Of a stretch of DNA of 33,634 nt, positions 7,568-14,910 are shown one piece after another; position 1 is the stretch's first letter; each line of letters begins with the position of its first letter. This stretch comes from Candidatus Schekmanbacteria bacterium (GTDB lineage: Bacteria; SZUA-182), in contig JACRJN010000135.1 of NCBI GenBank assembly GCA_016235675.1, positions 1-33,634 of the forward strand, in the 5' to 3' direction. Under the pieces are notes generated by a model. It was given only the letters and a program-made list of their open reading frames with translations. It was not told where the DNA came from and made no database searches. A program made the position numbers and the translations under genes.

Positions 7568-7739
7568 TGAACCTAAACCTATGAAGGAAATTCATGAAAT
7601 ACGAGAAAAATTGTACGAAGAAACCAAAGGAATGACTAAAAAAGAGTTGATTGATTATTTTCGCAAAGCGGGCGAGGAAGCGGCTCAAAAATACGGACTC
7701 AAGCTGCGGAAAATGATTAAGCATAAGCGGGCGGCTTGA
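7560..7739 (+). CDS. Small partner protein of the PIN gene (59 aa)
   Basis: The start at 7560 lies inside the end of the PIN gene and follows a near-perfect AGGAGGTGA site at 7545-7553. The protein is highly charged and helical (EIHEIREKLYEETKGMTKKE). This is a pattern I associate with the small partner genes of ETS-type PIN proteins. The likely role is antitoxin. It is 28 bases upstream of hemC and short enough that many gene callers would skip it. Confidence 0.75.
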   Translation: MIDEPKPMKEIHEIREKLYEETKGMTKKELIDYFRKAGEEAAQKYGLKLRKMIKHKRAA

Positions 7740-7767
7740 GAATAATTGAAGTCAGGAGCAAAACTTA

Positions 7768-8697
7768 ATGGCGAATAGTAAAAAAACCTTGATTATCGGA
7801 AGCAGAGGCAGCCAGTTGGCCTTATGGCAGGCGGAGCATGTCGTTCGCTGCTTGCAGGATAATCATCCCGGATTGTCGGTGAAGATTACCAAAATAAAAA
7901 CCCAGGGGGATAAGATTCTGGATGTGCCTTTGGCCAAAGTGGGCGGCAAGGGCTTGTTTGTCAAGGAATTGGAGGAAGCGTTGCTGGATGGGCGCATAGA
8001 TTTAGCCGTGCACAGTATGAAGGACGTGCCGACCGATCTGCCCGAAGGTCTGGCAATCAGCGCCATTACCGAGCGGGAGGATGTGCGGGACGTTTTGATT
8101 GCCAAACCCGGCGTTACTTTAGACAACCTGCCCAAAGATGCGGTAATCGGTACCAGCAGCTTGCGTCGCCAGGCACAATTATTAAATTACAATCCAGCTT
8201 TCCGGATTGTCCAGTTGCGGGGGAATCTGAACACCCGCTTAAAGCGCATGGAAGAACAAAATATGGACGGGATTATTCTGGCCGCCGCCGGGGTAAAACG
8301 CCTGGGGTTTCAGGACAAGATCGCCCAATGCCTGCCCATGGAATTAAGCTTGCCGGCGGTAGGGCAGGGTAGTTTGGGGATCGAAACGCGCACAGCCGAC
8401 GAGGAAGTCAATCGCTTGATCGCCTGCCTCAATCACCGGGAATCGGCGCTGGCTGTCACCGCCGAGCGCGCTTTTTTAACCCGTCTGGAGGGCGGATGCC
8501 AGGTGCCGATTGGAGCCTGCGCCTATGTCGAAGGGGATAACATCACCCTGCAAGGTTTGATCGCGCGCGTGGATGGCTCAACCCTTCTGCGCCGCCAAAT
8601 TTCAGGTAATGTAAGTAAGGTTCGGGAATTAGGCGTGAGATTGGCCGAGGAATTGTTAGATTTAGGCGGACGGGAAATTTTAGATGAAGTGTATTGA
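7768..8697 (+). CDS. hemC: Porphobilinogen deaminase HemC
   Basis: This 309-residue enzyme polymerises four porphobilinogens to hydroxymethylbilane. It shows GSRGSQLALWQAEHV at the N-terminus, the active-site loop VHSMKDVPTDLP, and GTSSLRRQAQL. The cofactor-binding cysteine is at residue 244 in GGCQVPIGA, which holds the dipyrromethane primer. Full length. A long repeat-rich gap follows. Confidence 0.97.
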   Translation: MANSKKTLIIGSRGSQLALWQAEHVVRCLQDNHPGLSVKITKIKTQGDKILDVPLAKVGGKGLFVKELEEALLDGRIDLAVHSMKDVPTDLPEGLAISAITEREDVRDVLIAKPGVTLDNLPKDAVIGTSSLRRQAQLLNYNPAFRIVQLRGNLNTRLKRMEEQNMDGIILAAAGVKRLGFQDKIAQCLPMELSLPAVGQGSLGIETRTADEEVNRLIACLNHRESALAVTAERAFLTRLEGGCQVPIGACAYVEGDNITLQGLIARVDGSTLLRRQISGNVSKVRELGVRLAEELLDLGGREILDEVY

Positions 8698-8780
8698 AAA
8701 TAAGTAAACCGGGCAGCACAAAGCATAAAATAATCCTCCGACGTAGTCCCAGGGCTTTAGCCCTGGAAGATCAGGCATTA

Positions 8781-8802
8781 GTAGGGTGGGCTGTGCCCAC
8801 CA
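8781..8802 (-). repeat. GGTGGGC hairpin copy, reverse orientation
   Basis: This is a full-length reverse copy of the dispersed palindrome (GTAGGGTGGGCTGTGCCCAC core). It lies 15 bases after the CCAGGGC hairpin. Confidence 0.85.
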
Positions 8803-8826
8803 AATCCTATGCCGGACAATAAGAAT

Positions 8827-8966
8827 TTGGTAGCGTAGAAATACAGAGACCTGAAGCGTCATTGCGAGGCAGCCTTACCGCCGAAGCAATCTCAGGCGCA
8901 CGCATGGAGATTGCTTCGCTTAAGCTCGCAATGACACTTTGGGGTCTCCCTATTGCTACGCGACCA
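8827..8966. repeat. 140-bp imperfect palindrome, copy 1
   Basis: The ends TTGGTAGCGTAG and CTACGCGACCAA pair with one mismatch. Inner arms GTCATTGCGAG and CTCGCAATGAC, and GAAGCAATCTC and GAGATTGCTTC, pair exactly. A second, window-truncated copy starts at 33541. The element resembles the widespread intergenic palindromes that carry the CATTGCGAG motif. Confidence 0.8.
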
Positions 8967-9043
8967 AGAATTTTAGCGGTAGAAAAAGCAGTACAGACAT
9001 ATATTCATCCTGGCGGTTTTGGCAACGCGAAAGGGCTACTAAA

Positions 9044-9065
9044 TGGTGGGCACAGCCCACCCTAC
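9044..9065 (+). repeat. GGTGGGC hairpin copy, forward
   Basis: This is a complete forward copy of the dispersed 7-bp-stem hairpin, 160 bases before the TraF-like gene start. Confidence 0.85.
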
Positions 9066-9120
9066 AATAATCCTACTAGCCATGAATTGTCTTTCAGGAA
9101 ACCATAACTCAATTTAGGGC

Positions 9121-9149
9121 TTGCAATGGCCGATGGGTTTTGCTATCTT
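9121..9149 (+). promoter_or_regulatory. Possible sigma-70 type promoter for the TraF-like gene
   Basis: TTGCAA at 9121-9126 and TATCTT at 9144-9149 are separated by 17 bases, about 78 bases before the chosen start at 9227. The match is moderate, so this is only a candidate. Confidence 0.3.
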
Positions 9150-9226
9150 ATTCCAGTAGTTATTGTATGGGGAAGGTGAGCTTTTGCCCCCTTGCCATAT
9201 GTTTTTCCTGTTATAAGGAGAAAGAA

Positions 9227-10750
9227 ATGAAAAAGCTTTTGTTGTCTGGTTTTATTTTTGTTTTTTGCAGTTTGTTATTCCTGGCAAAAGTCCAAGCGGA
9301 GCAATGGCAGATTGTCGGCCCCCGGGCTTTAGGCATGGGCGGGGCGCATGTGGCGGTGGTGAACGACGCTACCGCGGCCTACTGGAACCCGGCGTCCTAC
9401 GGTTTTTTCGGACGAGGGGAAAAGGACAAGGACGAGCATCCCGATAAAACCTGGGGTACGGATGTCAATTTCGGAGTCGGGGTGCAATTACAGGGTGAGA
9501 TGGTCAAAGAGGTTAACGACGTTCTCGATTATGATTTTGATGCTTTATCAACCAAGGCTGATGTCGGGGGCATTACCTTGGCTGATTTGGATGATTTTAC
9601 CAAGATGGTGGCCGAGATTAAGGATTTGCAGAACAACAAGATCGGCGTAAACGTCATGGGTAATTTGGTGGTGGCGGCGCGTATTAAGAATTTCGGTATC
9701 GGCGCCTATGGCTTATCGGAATTGGGGGCTGATCCGAACATCGATACAGTGAATTTTGGTATTACACCTACATCAGGTCTTGAAACTCCAATAACTGAAA
9801 TTGCCGGTTTGGGGGCGGCTTTAGGAGGCGCTGCCTATACTCCCACGGTTTTGACTCCCGCTCAACGCGCGACTTTAATCGCTACGATAGACGATATGGA
9901 TCTCCTTACGGGGACGGGGTGGACGACGGCGCAAGCGACGGATGCTGTAAACGCTTTGGATGACGCCTTAAATACCGCCGGAATAACCTCGGTTTCCGAT
10001 CAGGATGTCGCGGCTTTTGAGAATATAGCGCAAGTGGCCAATAATCTGGTAACCGCTACTGGCGGCGGCGGCAATTTGAGCGATAACAATACTACCGTAC
10101 TTTTTAAAGGCGCCGCTGTGTTGGAAGTCCCGCTCACTTACGGCTATGCCATTAGCGATAACCTGTCCATCGGCGGCAATTTAAAGTATATGCAAGGCGT
10201 GGTTTATCAGAAAACCATCAAGGTTTTCGATCAGGATAAGGACGATTTCTTTAAAAACGCTTATGATGATTATACCCGCAGCAGTACTTTCGGGGTGGAT
10301 TTAGGGCTGCTGGCTAAATTGGGCGATTTCAGATTAGGTGTCGTCGGACGCAATTTAAATACCCCGGAATTCGACGCCGTCGGATCGGGAAAATATCAAC
10401 TGGATTCCCAGGTGCGGGCGGGAGTGGCTTATATGCCTGCCAAATGGCTGACCTTGGCGCTGGATGCCGATCTTTTGAAAAATAACACCCCTTTTGCTAA
10501 TTTCGATTCCCAGAATATCGGTGCCGGGATAGAGTTGAGAGTTTTAAATTTCCTGGTCTTGCGCGGTGGGATTTATAATAACATCGCCATGAGCAACAGC
10601 GATCCGGTATATACCGCGGGCTTGGGATTTAATTTCTGGGGCGTAAATCTGGATCTCGGAGCGGCGGTCAGCAGCGAGACCAGCGATCTCGATGGAAATA
10701 AAATCCCCCAGGAAGTGCGGGCGGAGGCTGCTTTCTCCTTGCAGTATTAA
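9227..10750 (+). CDS. TraF-family outer-membrane beta-barrel protein
   Basis: This 507-residue exported protein has a signal peptide ending at about VQA (residue 24). The block PRALGMGGAHVAVVNDATAA plus YWNPA is typical of the TraF_2/FadL-like outer-membrane barrels annotated as conjugal transfer protein TraF. That annotation is a family label and does not imply conjugation. Between about residues 180 and 290 there is an alanine- and threonine-rich insert with little barrel character. Alternating strands resume afterwards. AAGGAG precedes the ATG at 9227, while the longer upstream start has no signal peptide. Substrate unknown. Confidence 0.75.
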   Translation: MKKLLLSGFIFVFCSLLFLAKVQAEQWQIVGPRALGMGGAHVAVVNDATAAYWNPASYGFFGRGEKDKDEHPDKTWGTDVNFGVGVQLQGEMVKEVNDVLDYDFDALSTKADVGGITLADLDDFTKMVAEIKDLQNNKIGVNVMGNLVVAARIKNFGIGAYGLSELGADPNIDTVNFGITPTSGLETPITEIAGLGAALGGAAYTPTVLTPAQRATLIATIDDMDLLTGTGWTTAQATDAVNALDDALNTAGITSVSDQDVAAFENIAQVANNLVTATGGGGNLSDNNTTVLFKGAAVLEVPLTYGYAISDNLSIGGNLKYMQGVVYQKTIKVFDQDKDDFFKNAYDDYTRSSTFGVDLGLLAKLGDFRLGVVGRNLNTPEFDAVGSGKYQLDSQVRAGVAYMPAKWLTLALDADLLKNNTPFANFDSQNIGAGIELRVLNFLVLRGGIYNNIAMSNSDPVYTAGLGFNFWGVNLDLGAAVSSETSDLDGNKIPQEVRAEAAFSLQY

Positions 10751-10771
10751 TTTAAGTGGGAGTGTGCTAAC

Positions 10772-11023
10772 ATGAAAGCTCTGCATATTCATAAGACATT
10801 GGAAAAAGATAGTGAACTATATCTTACGGAATTACCTTATAAAAAAGGACAACTTGTTGAAATAATTGTTCAGGCTGAACCGTTAGAAAAAGTAAAGATA
10901 GCCTTTACGGCACGTCAACTGCGAGATTCCGGTTTGGTCGGCCTTTGGAAGGGACATAAGGATATTAAAGATAGTTCTGATTTCGCCAGGGAATTGCGGG
11001 AAAAAGCGCAAAGAAGAAATTAA
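10772..11023 (+). CDS. VapB-like antitoxin
   Basis: This 83-residue protein has an N-terminal strand-rich half (LYLTELPYKKGQLVEIIV) suggestive of a swapped-hairpin DNA-binding fold. The C-terminal motif DSGLVGLWKGHKDIKDS plus FARELREKA is common in antitoxins preceding PIN toxins. The PIN gene follows after eight bases. It sits 21 bases after the barrel gene. Confidence 0.8.
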   Translation: MKALHIHKTLEKDSELYLTELPYKKGQLVEIIVQAEPLEKVKIAFTARQLRDSGLVGLWKGHKDIKDSSDFARELREKAQRRN

Positions 11024-11031
11024 GTGAACAA

Positions 11032-11424
11032 GTGATAATTTTAGATACGGATATTATGATTGACATATTGCGGCAACGTCTGCCGGCAATAGAGTGGTTG
11101 GATTCATTGGAGAATGAAGAAATTGTTTTGCCTGGATTTGTAGTAATGGAAATTCTTCAAGGTTGTTCTAATAAGCTTGAACAAAAGCAAATTGAAAAGA
11201 AACTAATGATTCTCGCTAGATTATGGCCATCGAAAGAAATATGTAATGAGGCGGTGAATACATTTGCTCTTTTTCATCTCAGTCACGGTTTAGGAATTCT
11301 TGACGCAATTATCGGGCAAACTGCTGTGGCTTTAGATTTGCCATTGTATACTTTCAATCAAAAACATTATGCTGCCATACCAGGTATTAAAACCGTACAA
11401 CCATATGAAAGACAAAAAAATTGA
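11032..11424 (+). CDS. PIN-domain toxin (VapC)
   Basis: This 130-residue PIN RNase candidate starts at GTG. It carries LDTDIMIDILR at the N-terminus, the glutamate in VVMEILQG, and the aspartate in LGILDAIIGQTAVAL. A typical ending, LYTFNQKHYAAIPGIK, matches VapC proteins. It forms a canonical vapBC pair with the preceding gene. The function is inferred from the family. Confidence 0.87.
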   Translation: MIILDTDIMIDILRQRLPAIEWLDSLENEEIVLPGFVVMEILQGCSNKLEQKQIEKKLMILARLWPSKEICNEAVNTFALFHLSHGLGILDAIIGQTAVALDLPLYTFNQKHYAAIPGIKTVQPYERQKN

Positions 11425-11486
11425 TTTATATGGGACATCTGAGGAAATATTGGAGGAAGGATGGGTATCTTCCTTTTTAAGCAAAA

Positions 11487-12065
11487 ATGAAACAACTTTG
11501 TATCTGCTTGTTATTCTTGATGTTACTCTCATCCTGCGGTGGGATTGATGTCAATCGTTCTTTCATCGGGGTGGATCGCTTTCATCCCCAGAAGATTGTG
11601 GTGCTGCCCATCCGGGTGGGCAGCTATGACATGTCCCGCGAAATAGTGGAATATTTTGTGGCGCGTAAATTGGCGGCAACCGGCTGGTATAAGGATGTGG
11701 TGGATTCGCAAATGGTGCAATCCCGTTTGAGCGAATCGCCGGTATTATTGCGGGATGTTAGCGATTTTGTAGTAAGTTTCAATACCTTGGGTGTCTCTAA
11801 CCGGCTTTTAGCCCAAAAATTGGGGGAGGTTTTTCAGGCTCAGGCGCTGCTTTTAGTGAACGTTAATGATTGGGGATACGGCAGGGTGGAGGGAGAAAAG
11901 GCGGCAAAAGTAGGTTTGACGCTGAATGTGGTGGATTCCAACAGCGGTGATTTGATTTGGAAGGGCAGTCATCGCCTGGTTGAGGAGTATATGATATTTC
12001 GTCCAAACTTGGATGATATATGTGAAAAATTAGTGGTTATGATGATAGAGGAAATGCCGCATTAA
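11487..12065 (+). CDS. Exported lipoprotein of unknown function
   Basis: This 192-residue protein has a lipoprotein signal peptide with lipidated cysteine at residue 17 (LLSSC). The body contains KIVVLPIRVGSYD and the late motif DSNSGDLIWKGSHRL. These recur in CsgG/GNA1162-like periplasmic lipoproteins that measure or assemble at the outer membrane. The fold assignment is tentative. It is followed 13 bases later by another lipoprotein, so the two probably work together. Confidence 0.65.
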   Translation: MKQLCICLLFLMLLSSCGGIDVNRSFIGVDRFHPQKIVVLPIRVGSYDMSREIVEYFVARKLAATGWYKDVVDSQMVQSRLSESPVLLRDVSDFVVSFNTLGVSNRLLAQKLGEVFQAQALLLVNVNDWGYGRVEGEKAAKVGLTLNVVDSNSGDLIWKGSHRLVEEYMIFRPNLDDICEKLVVMMIEEMPH

Positions 12066-12078
12066 AAAGGAGCATATT

Positions 12079-12603
12079 ATGAGAAAAATTGTAAGCGCCG
12101 TGTTGGGGGTGGGGATTTTTAGCCTCCTTACAGGGTGTACTGCCGTTACTTCTCCGGCTAATCGGGTCATTATCGGGACAGTATCAGACGTGGACGGCAA
12201 GCCGGTGGCGGGGGCGATTGTTACTACTTCCCCCATCAGTTCTTCAGTATCTACCGATAAAGAAGGGCGGTATATGATTAAATCCTTGCAGGAAGGGGAA
12301 TATACCCTTCACGCCAATAAATTGGGTTATGTTTCTCAGCCGACCAGAGTAAAGGTGCGCGGAGTGGAATTTGTCCAGGGGGATGTGCAAATAATTCCTG
12401 AGGAATTAATGCCGGCAAGCTCTCCCGCTTATGCCGTTCCGACATATGTAGAACCGGCTCCTGAAGTGGAGACGCAGCCGGTGCAGCCTGCATCGTCGCC
12501 AAAAGAAAAAGCCCCGGAGGGTAAAAAGGATCTGCCGACTTCCGGAGCATCTTCCGGCTTGGGTGAAAAATCGGCCGGCAGTAAGGCTTGGTGGGAAAAA
12601 TAA
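12079..12603 (+). CDS. Lipoprotein with carboxypeptidase-regulatory-like domain
   Basis: This 174-residue protein has a lipobox cysteine at residue 20 (SLLTGC). Residues about 28-100 form a CarboxypepD_reg-like beta sandwich (GTVSDVDGKPVAGAIV, followed by STDKEGRYMIKSLQEGEYTL). The rest is a proline-, serine- and lysine-rich low-complexity tail ending in AWWEK. The tail may span the periplasm or contact peptidoglycan. It is cotranscribed with the previous lipoprotein. Confidence 0.75.
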   Translation: MRKIVSAVLGVGIFSLLTGCTAVTSPANRVIIGTVSDVDGKPVAGAIVTTSPISSSVSTDKEGRYMIKSLQEGEYTLHANKLGYVSQPTRVKVRGVEFVQGDVQIIPEELMPASSPAYAVPTYVEPAPEVETQPVQPASSPKEKAPEGKKDLPTSGASSGLGEKSAGSKAWWEK

Positions 12604-12690
12604 ATGGTTTTTCCGTAAGCCATTAGCCCACCGTTTTAAACTGTTCCTGGCTGATATTTGACTGGCATAAATAATGTCAGGCCATCAAAT

Positions 12691-12713
12691 TTGGTGGGCA
12701 CAGTCCACCCTAC
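12691..12713 (+). repeat. GGTGGGC hairpin copy with one mismatch
   Basis: A forward copy of the dispersed hairpin with a C-to-T change in the right arm (CAGTCCACC), located 33 bases before the cobA-hemD start. Confidence 0.8.
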
Positions 12714-12745
12714 AAGTACCATAGAAATTCAATAAAGGATAGAAG

Positions 12746-14260
12746 ATGCAGACCGGTAAGGTTTTTTTAGTCGGAGCAGGCCCCGGCGATCCGCAATTGA
12801 TTACCGTCAAGGGCGCGGAATGCTTGCGTCGGGCGGATGTGGTAATTTATGATTATTTGGCCAATGAACAATTGTTGAAATATTGTTCGCCCCAGGTGGA
12901 GTTGATTTATGTGGGGAAAAAGGCCAGTAGCCATACGCTGCCTCAGGGCGATATTAACGAATTGATTGCCCGAAAATCGAAAGAGGGCAAGACGGTTGTG
13001 CGCTTGAAGGGCGGCGACCCCTTCGTATTTGGCCGCGGCGGAGAAGAAGCGGAAATATTGGTAGCGCAGAAAGTTCCCTTCGAAATCGTGCCCGGTGTGA
13101 CCTCAGCCATCGCCGCTCCCGCTTATGCCGGGATTCCCCTGACCCATCGGGATTTTACCTCCAGCGCCGCCTTTATTACCGGACATGAAGACCCGGCCAA
13201 AGAAGAAAGCAGCATCGCCTGGGATAAATTAGCCACCGGAGTCGGGACGTTGGTGTTTTTGATGGGCGTGAGCAATTTACCCAATATCACCCGCCGGTTG
13301 ATGGAAAACGGTCGTTCGCCTCAAACCCCGGTTGCCCTGGTGCGCTGGGGCAGTACTCCCAGGCAGCAGACTTTAGTCGGAACGCTTCAGGATATAGTGC
13401 AGAAGGCGCAAGTCGCGCAAATCAAACCGCCTACAGTGATTGTAGTGGGCGAGGTCATCAATCTGCGCCCGATTTTAAACTGGTTCGAGGCTAAACCCTT
13501 ATTCGGCAAACGAGTGCTGGTGACCCGTTCCCGCGAACAGGCAAGCTCACTTACTGCAAGCTTGACCGATTATGGTGCGGATGTGGTGGAAATGCCCACC
13601 ATTCAGGTTGTCCCGGCGGATGATTATGCTGATTTGGATGCGGCTATTAATGATTTGGAAAATTTTGACTGGGTGATATTTTCCAGCACAAACGGGGTGG
13701 ATTATTTCCTGCGTCGTTTGCGCGTTCAGTATAAAGACATCCGGCAGTTGAAGGGCGTAAAGATTTGCGCCATCGGCCCGGCTACCGCTCAGCGTCTGGA
13801 AGATTTGCATCTGACGGTAGATTATGTGCCGAACGAATATCGGGCGGAAGGGATTATCGAGGGCTTGAAACAGCAGGGAATTGCCGGAGCGCGGGTTTTG
13901 ATTCCCAGAGCCGAAGTCGCCCGCGAGGTCTTGCCCGAAGAATTGACCCGTTGCGGCGCCCAAGTTCAGGTAGTGCCCGCCTATAAAACCATCCAGCCGG
14001 AGGTGGATTGGGATAGGTTGCAAGGTAAAAAGATCGACGTGGTGACCTTTACCAGTTCATCCACCGTCACCAATTTTGTTAATGCGGTAGGTGAGGGGAA
14101 GGTAAAAGCCATACTAAACGGGGTATTGGTAGCCAGCATCGGCCCGATTACCGCCGATACGGCCAAGGATTTAGGGATTGAGACCAAGATCATGCCGGAG
14201 AGCTACACCATCCCTGATTTGGTTGAGGCGATTGTGAAATACTTTAATAAAGTTGAATAA
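12746..14260 (+). CDS. Uroporphyrinogen-III C-methyltransferase / synthase fusion (CobA-HemD)
   Basis: This 504-residue fusion carries two activities. The N-terminal domain (about 1-245) is a SAM-dependent uroporphyrinogen-III methyltransferase making precorrin-2, with GAGPGDP at 10-16, a LKGGDPFVFGRGGEE block and GIPLTHR. The C-terminal domain (from about 251, starting FGKRVLVTRSREQ) is a HemD-type uroporphyrinogen-III synthase with FSSTNGVDYFLRRL and FTSSSTVTNF. It cyclises the HemC product and methylates it, feeding the Met8-like enzyme encoded upstream. The cobA-hemD fusion is common in anaerobes. Full length. Confidence 0.96.
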   Translation: MQTGKVFLVGAGPGDPQLITVKGAECLRRADVVIYDYLANEQLLKYCSPQVELIYVGKKASSHTLPQGDINELIARKSKEGKTVVRLKGGDPFVFGRGGEEAEILVAQKVPFEIVPGVTSAIAAPAYAGIPLTHRDFTSSAAFITGHEDPAKEESSIAWDKLATGVGTLVFLMGVSNLPNITRRLMENGRSPQTPVALVRWGSTPRQQTLVGTLQDIVQKAQVAQIKPPTVIVVGEVINLRPILNWFEAKPLFGKRVLVTRSREQASSLTASLTDYGADVVEMPTIQVVPADDYADLDAAINDLENFDWVIFSSTNGVDYFLRRLRVQYKDIRQLKGVKICAIGPATAQRLEDLHLTVDYVPNEYRAEGIIEGLKQQGIAGARVLIPRAEVAREVLPEELTRCGAQVQVVPAYKTIQPEVDWDRLQGKKIDVVTFTSSSTVTNFVNAVGEGKVKAILNGVLVASIGPITADTAKDLGIETKIMPESYTIPDLVEAIVKYFNKVE

Positions 14261-14301
14261 AAGATGGGTAAAATTGTCGATTTTGTGGTTTAGAATTCAT
14301 T

Positions 14302-14440
14302 CCCTCTCCCTTTGGGAGAGGGCTAGGGTGAGGGTAGCATAAGTTAATTTTTTTGAGCTTTTGTACCCTCATCCCAACCTTCTCCCGGAGGGAGAAGGAG
14401 CTTAAGTCAACAGCATTGACCTTCTCCCAGGGGGAGAAGG
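14302..14440. repeat. Cluster of CCTTCTCCC-type palindromes
   Basis: The stem CCCTCTCCC-TTT-GGGAGAGGG (14302-14322) is followed by TAGGGTGAGGGTA, which pairs with TACCCTCATCCCA near 14365. Further stems CTTCTCCC/GGGAGAAG lie near 14380-14400 and at 14420-14440. The whole block is a nested inverted repeat of a kind found in many environmental genomes. TTAAGTGAACAGTATTG at 14446-14462 matches the end of the 100-bp element described at 14759. Confidence 0.75.
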
Positions 14441-14487
14441 AGTTTAAGTGAACAGTATTGATTTAAGTGGAGGGTGTAAGGTAAGCC

Positions 14488-14748
14488 ATGAATAACTATG
14501 CTGATTTTCTGACCATGGTCTCTACTGAATTTCATAGATATTTAATGGAAAATGAAAAACTTAAAGTAGCTATTCCTGCAAATGCGCTGATTATTTTTCA
14601 AATTGACGGGGAAAATGGTTTTAACGACTGGCACAAAAAAATTTCCCTGAAAAACCGTGAGATTAATCAGCCGATAATCTATGTTAACGTTAAAAAATGG
14701 AGGAGATATTCCTCTATAGAAGAAATAAGTTTGGCGGAAGCGGCTTAA
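14488..14748 (+). CDS. DUF5647-like small protein
   Basis: This 86-residue protein starts with YADFLTMVSTEFHRYLMENE, then a strand-rich part IPANALIIFQIDGENGF and a late PIIYVNVKKW. This pattern matches my memory of DUF5647 proteins, which are small and of unknown function and often lie near toxin-antitoxin genes. No partner gene is next to it. The name is a moderate-confidence family call with no function assigned. Confidence 0.6.
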   Translation: MNNYADFLTMVSTEFHRYLMENEKLKVAIPANALIIFQIDGENGFNDWHKKISLKNREINQPIIYVNVKKWRRYSSIEEISLAEAA

Positions 14749-14758
14749 ACCCAATACC

Positions 14759-14859
14759 GTTCACTTAAGACGTAGCGCAGGGCTTCTATCCCTGCTTATG
14801 GGGTGGCTTTGGCGGGAACGAAGGAGCAGACCTAAAGGTCTGCGCTACGTTAAGTGAAC
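14759..14859. repeat. 100-bp palindromic element, copy 1
   Basis: The ends GTTCACTTAA and TTAAGTGAAC pair, followed inward by GTAGCGCAG with CTGCGCTAC. Inside are a second stem (CAGGG with CCCTG) and an AGACCT-AAAGGTCT stem. A nearly identical copy lies at 32841-32940, 18 kb away. The element is too small to encode a protein. Confidence 0.85.
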
Positions 14860-14910
14860 ATAAGGGATTAAAACTAGTTTAAGGTAATAAAATAAGGAGG
14901 GTTATTTGAA

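Larger units (their letters stand above)
8698..9226. other. Repeat-rich gap between hemC and the TraF-like gene
   Basis: No gene is supported in these 529 bases. From left to right they hold a CCAGGGC-TTTA-GCCCTGG hairpin (8749-8766), a reverse GGTGGGC hairpin copy (8781-8802), a 140-bp palindrome (8827-8966) and a forward hairpin copy (9044-9065). A possible promoter is at 9121. The frame 8862-9107 is read through repeats and is not coding. Confidence 0.8.

Noticed and set aside
8862-9107. 81-codon frame between hemC and the TraF-like gene
   Set aside because: It is translated entirely from the 140-bp palindrome and a hairpin copy.
9227-10750. Conjugation gene (TraF) suggesting a mobile island
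   Set aside because: The TraF_2 label covers many outer-membrane barrels. No other conjugation gene, relaxase or integrase is present.
11405-11548. 47-codon frame between vapC and the first lipoprotein
   Set aside because: It has no clear ribosome site and its second half is an alternate frame of the lipoprotein signal peptide.
14302-14440. Possible CRISPR array
   Set aside because: The repeated CTTCTCCC blocks are inverted, irregularly spaced and differ in sequence. There are no direct repeats with equal spacers and no cas genes.
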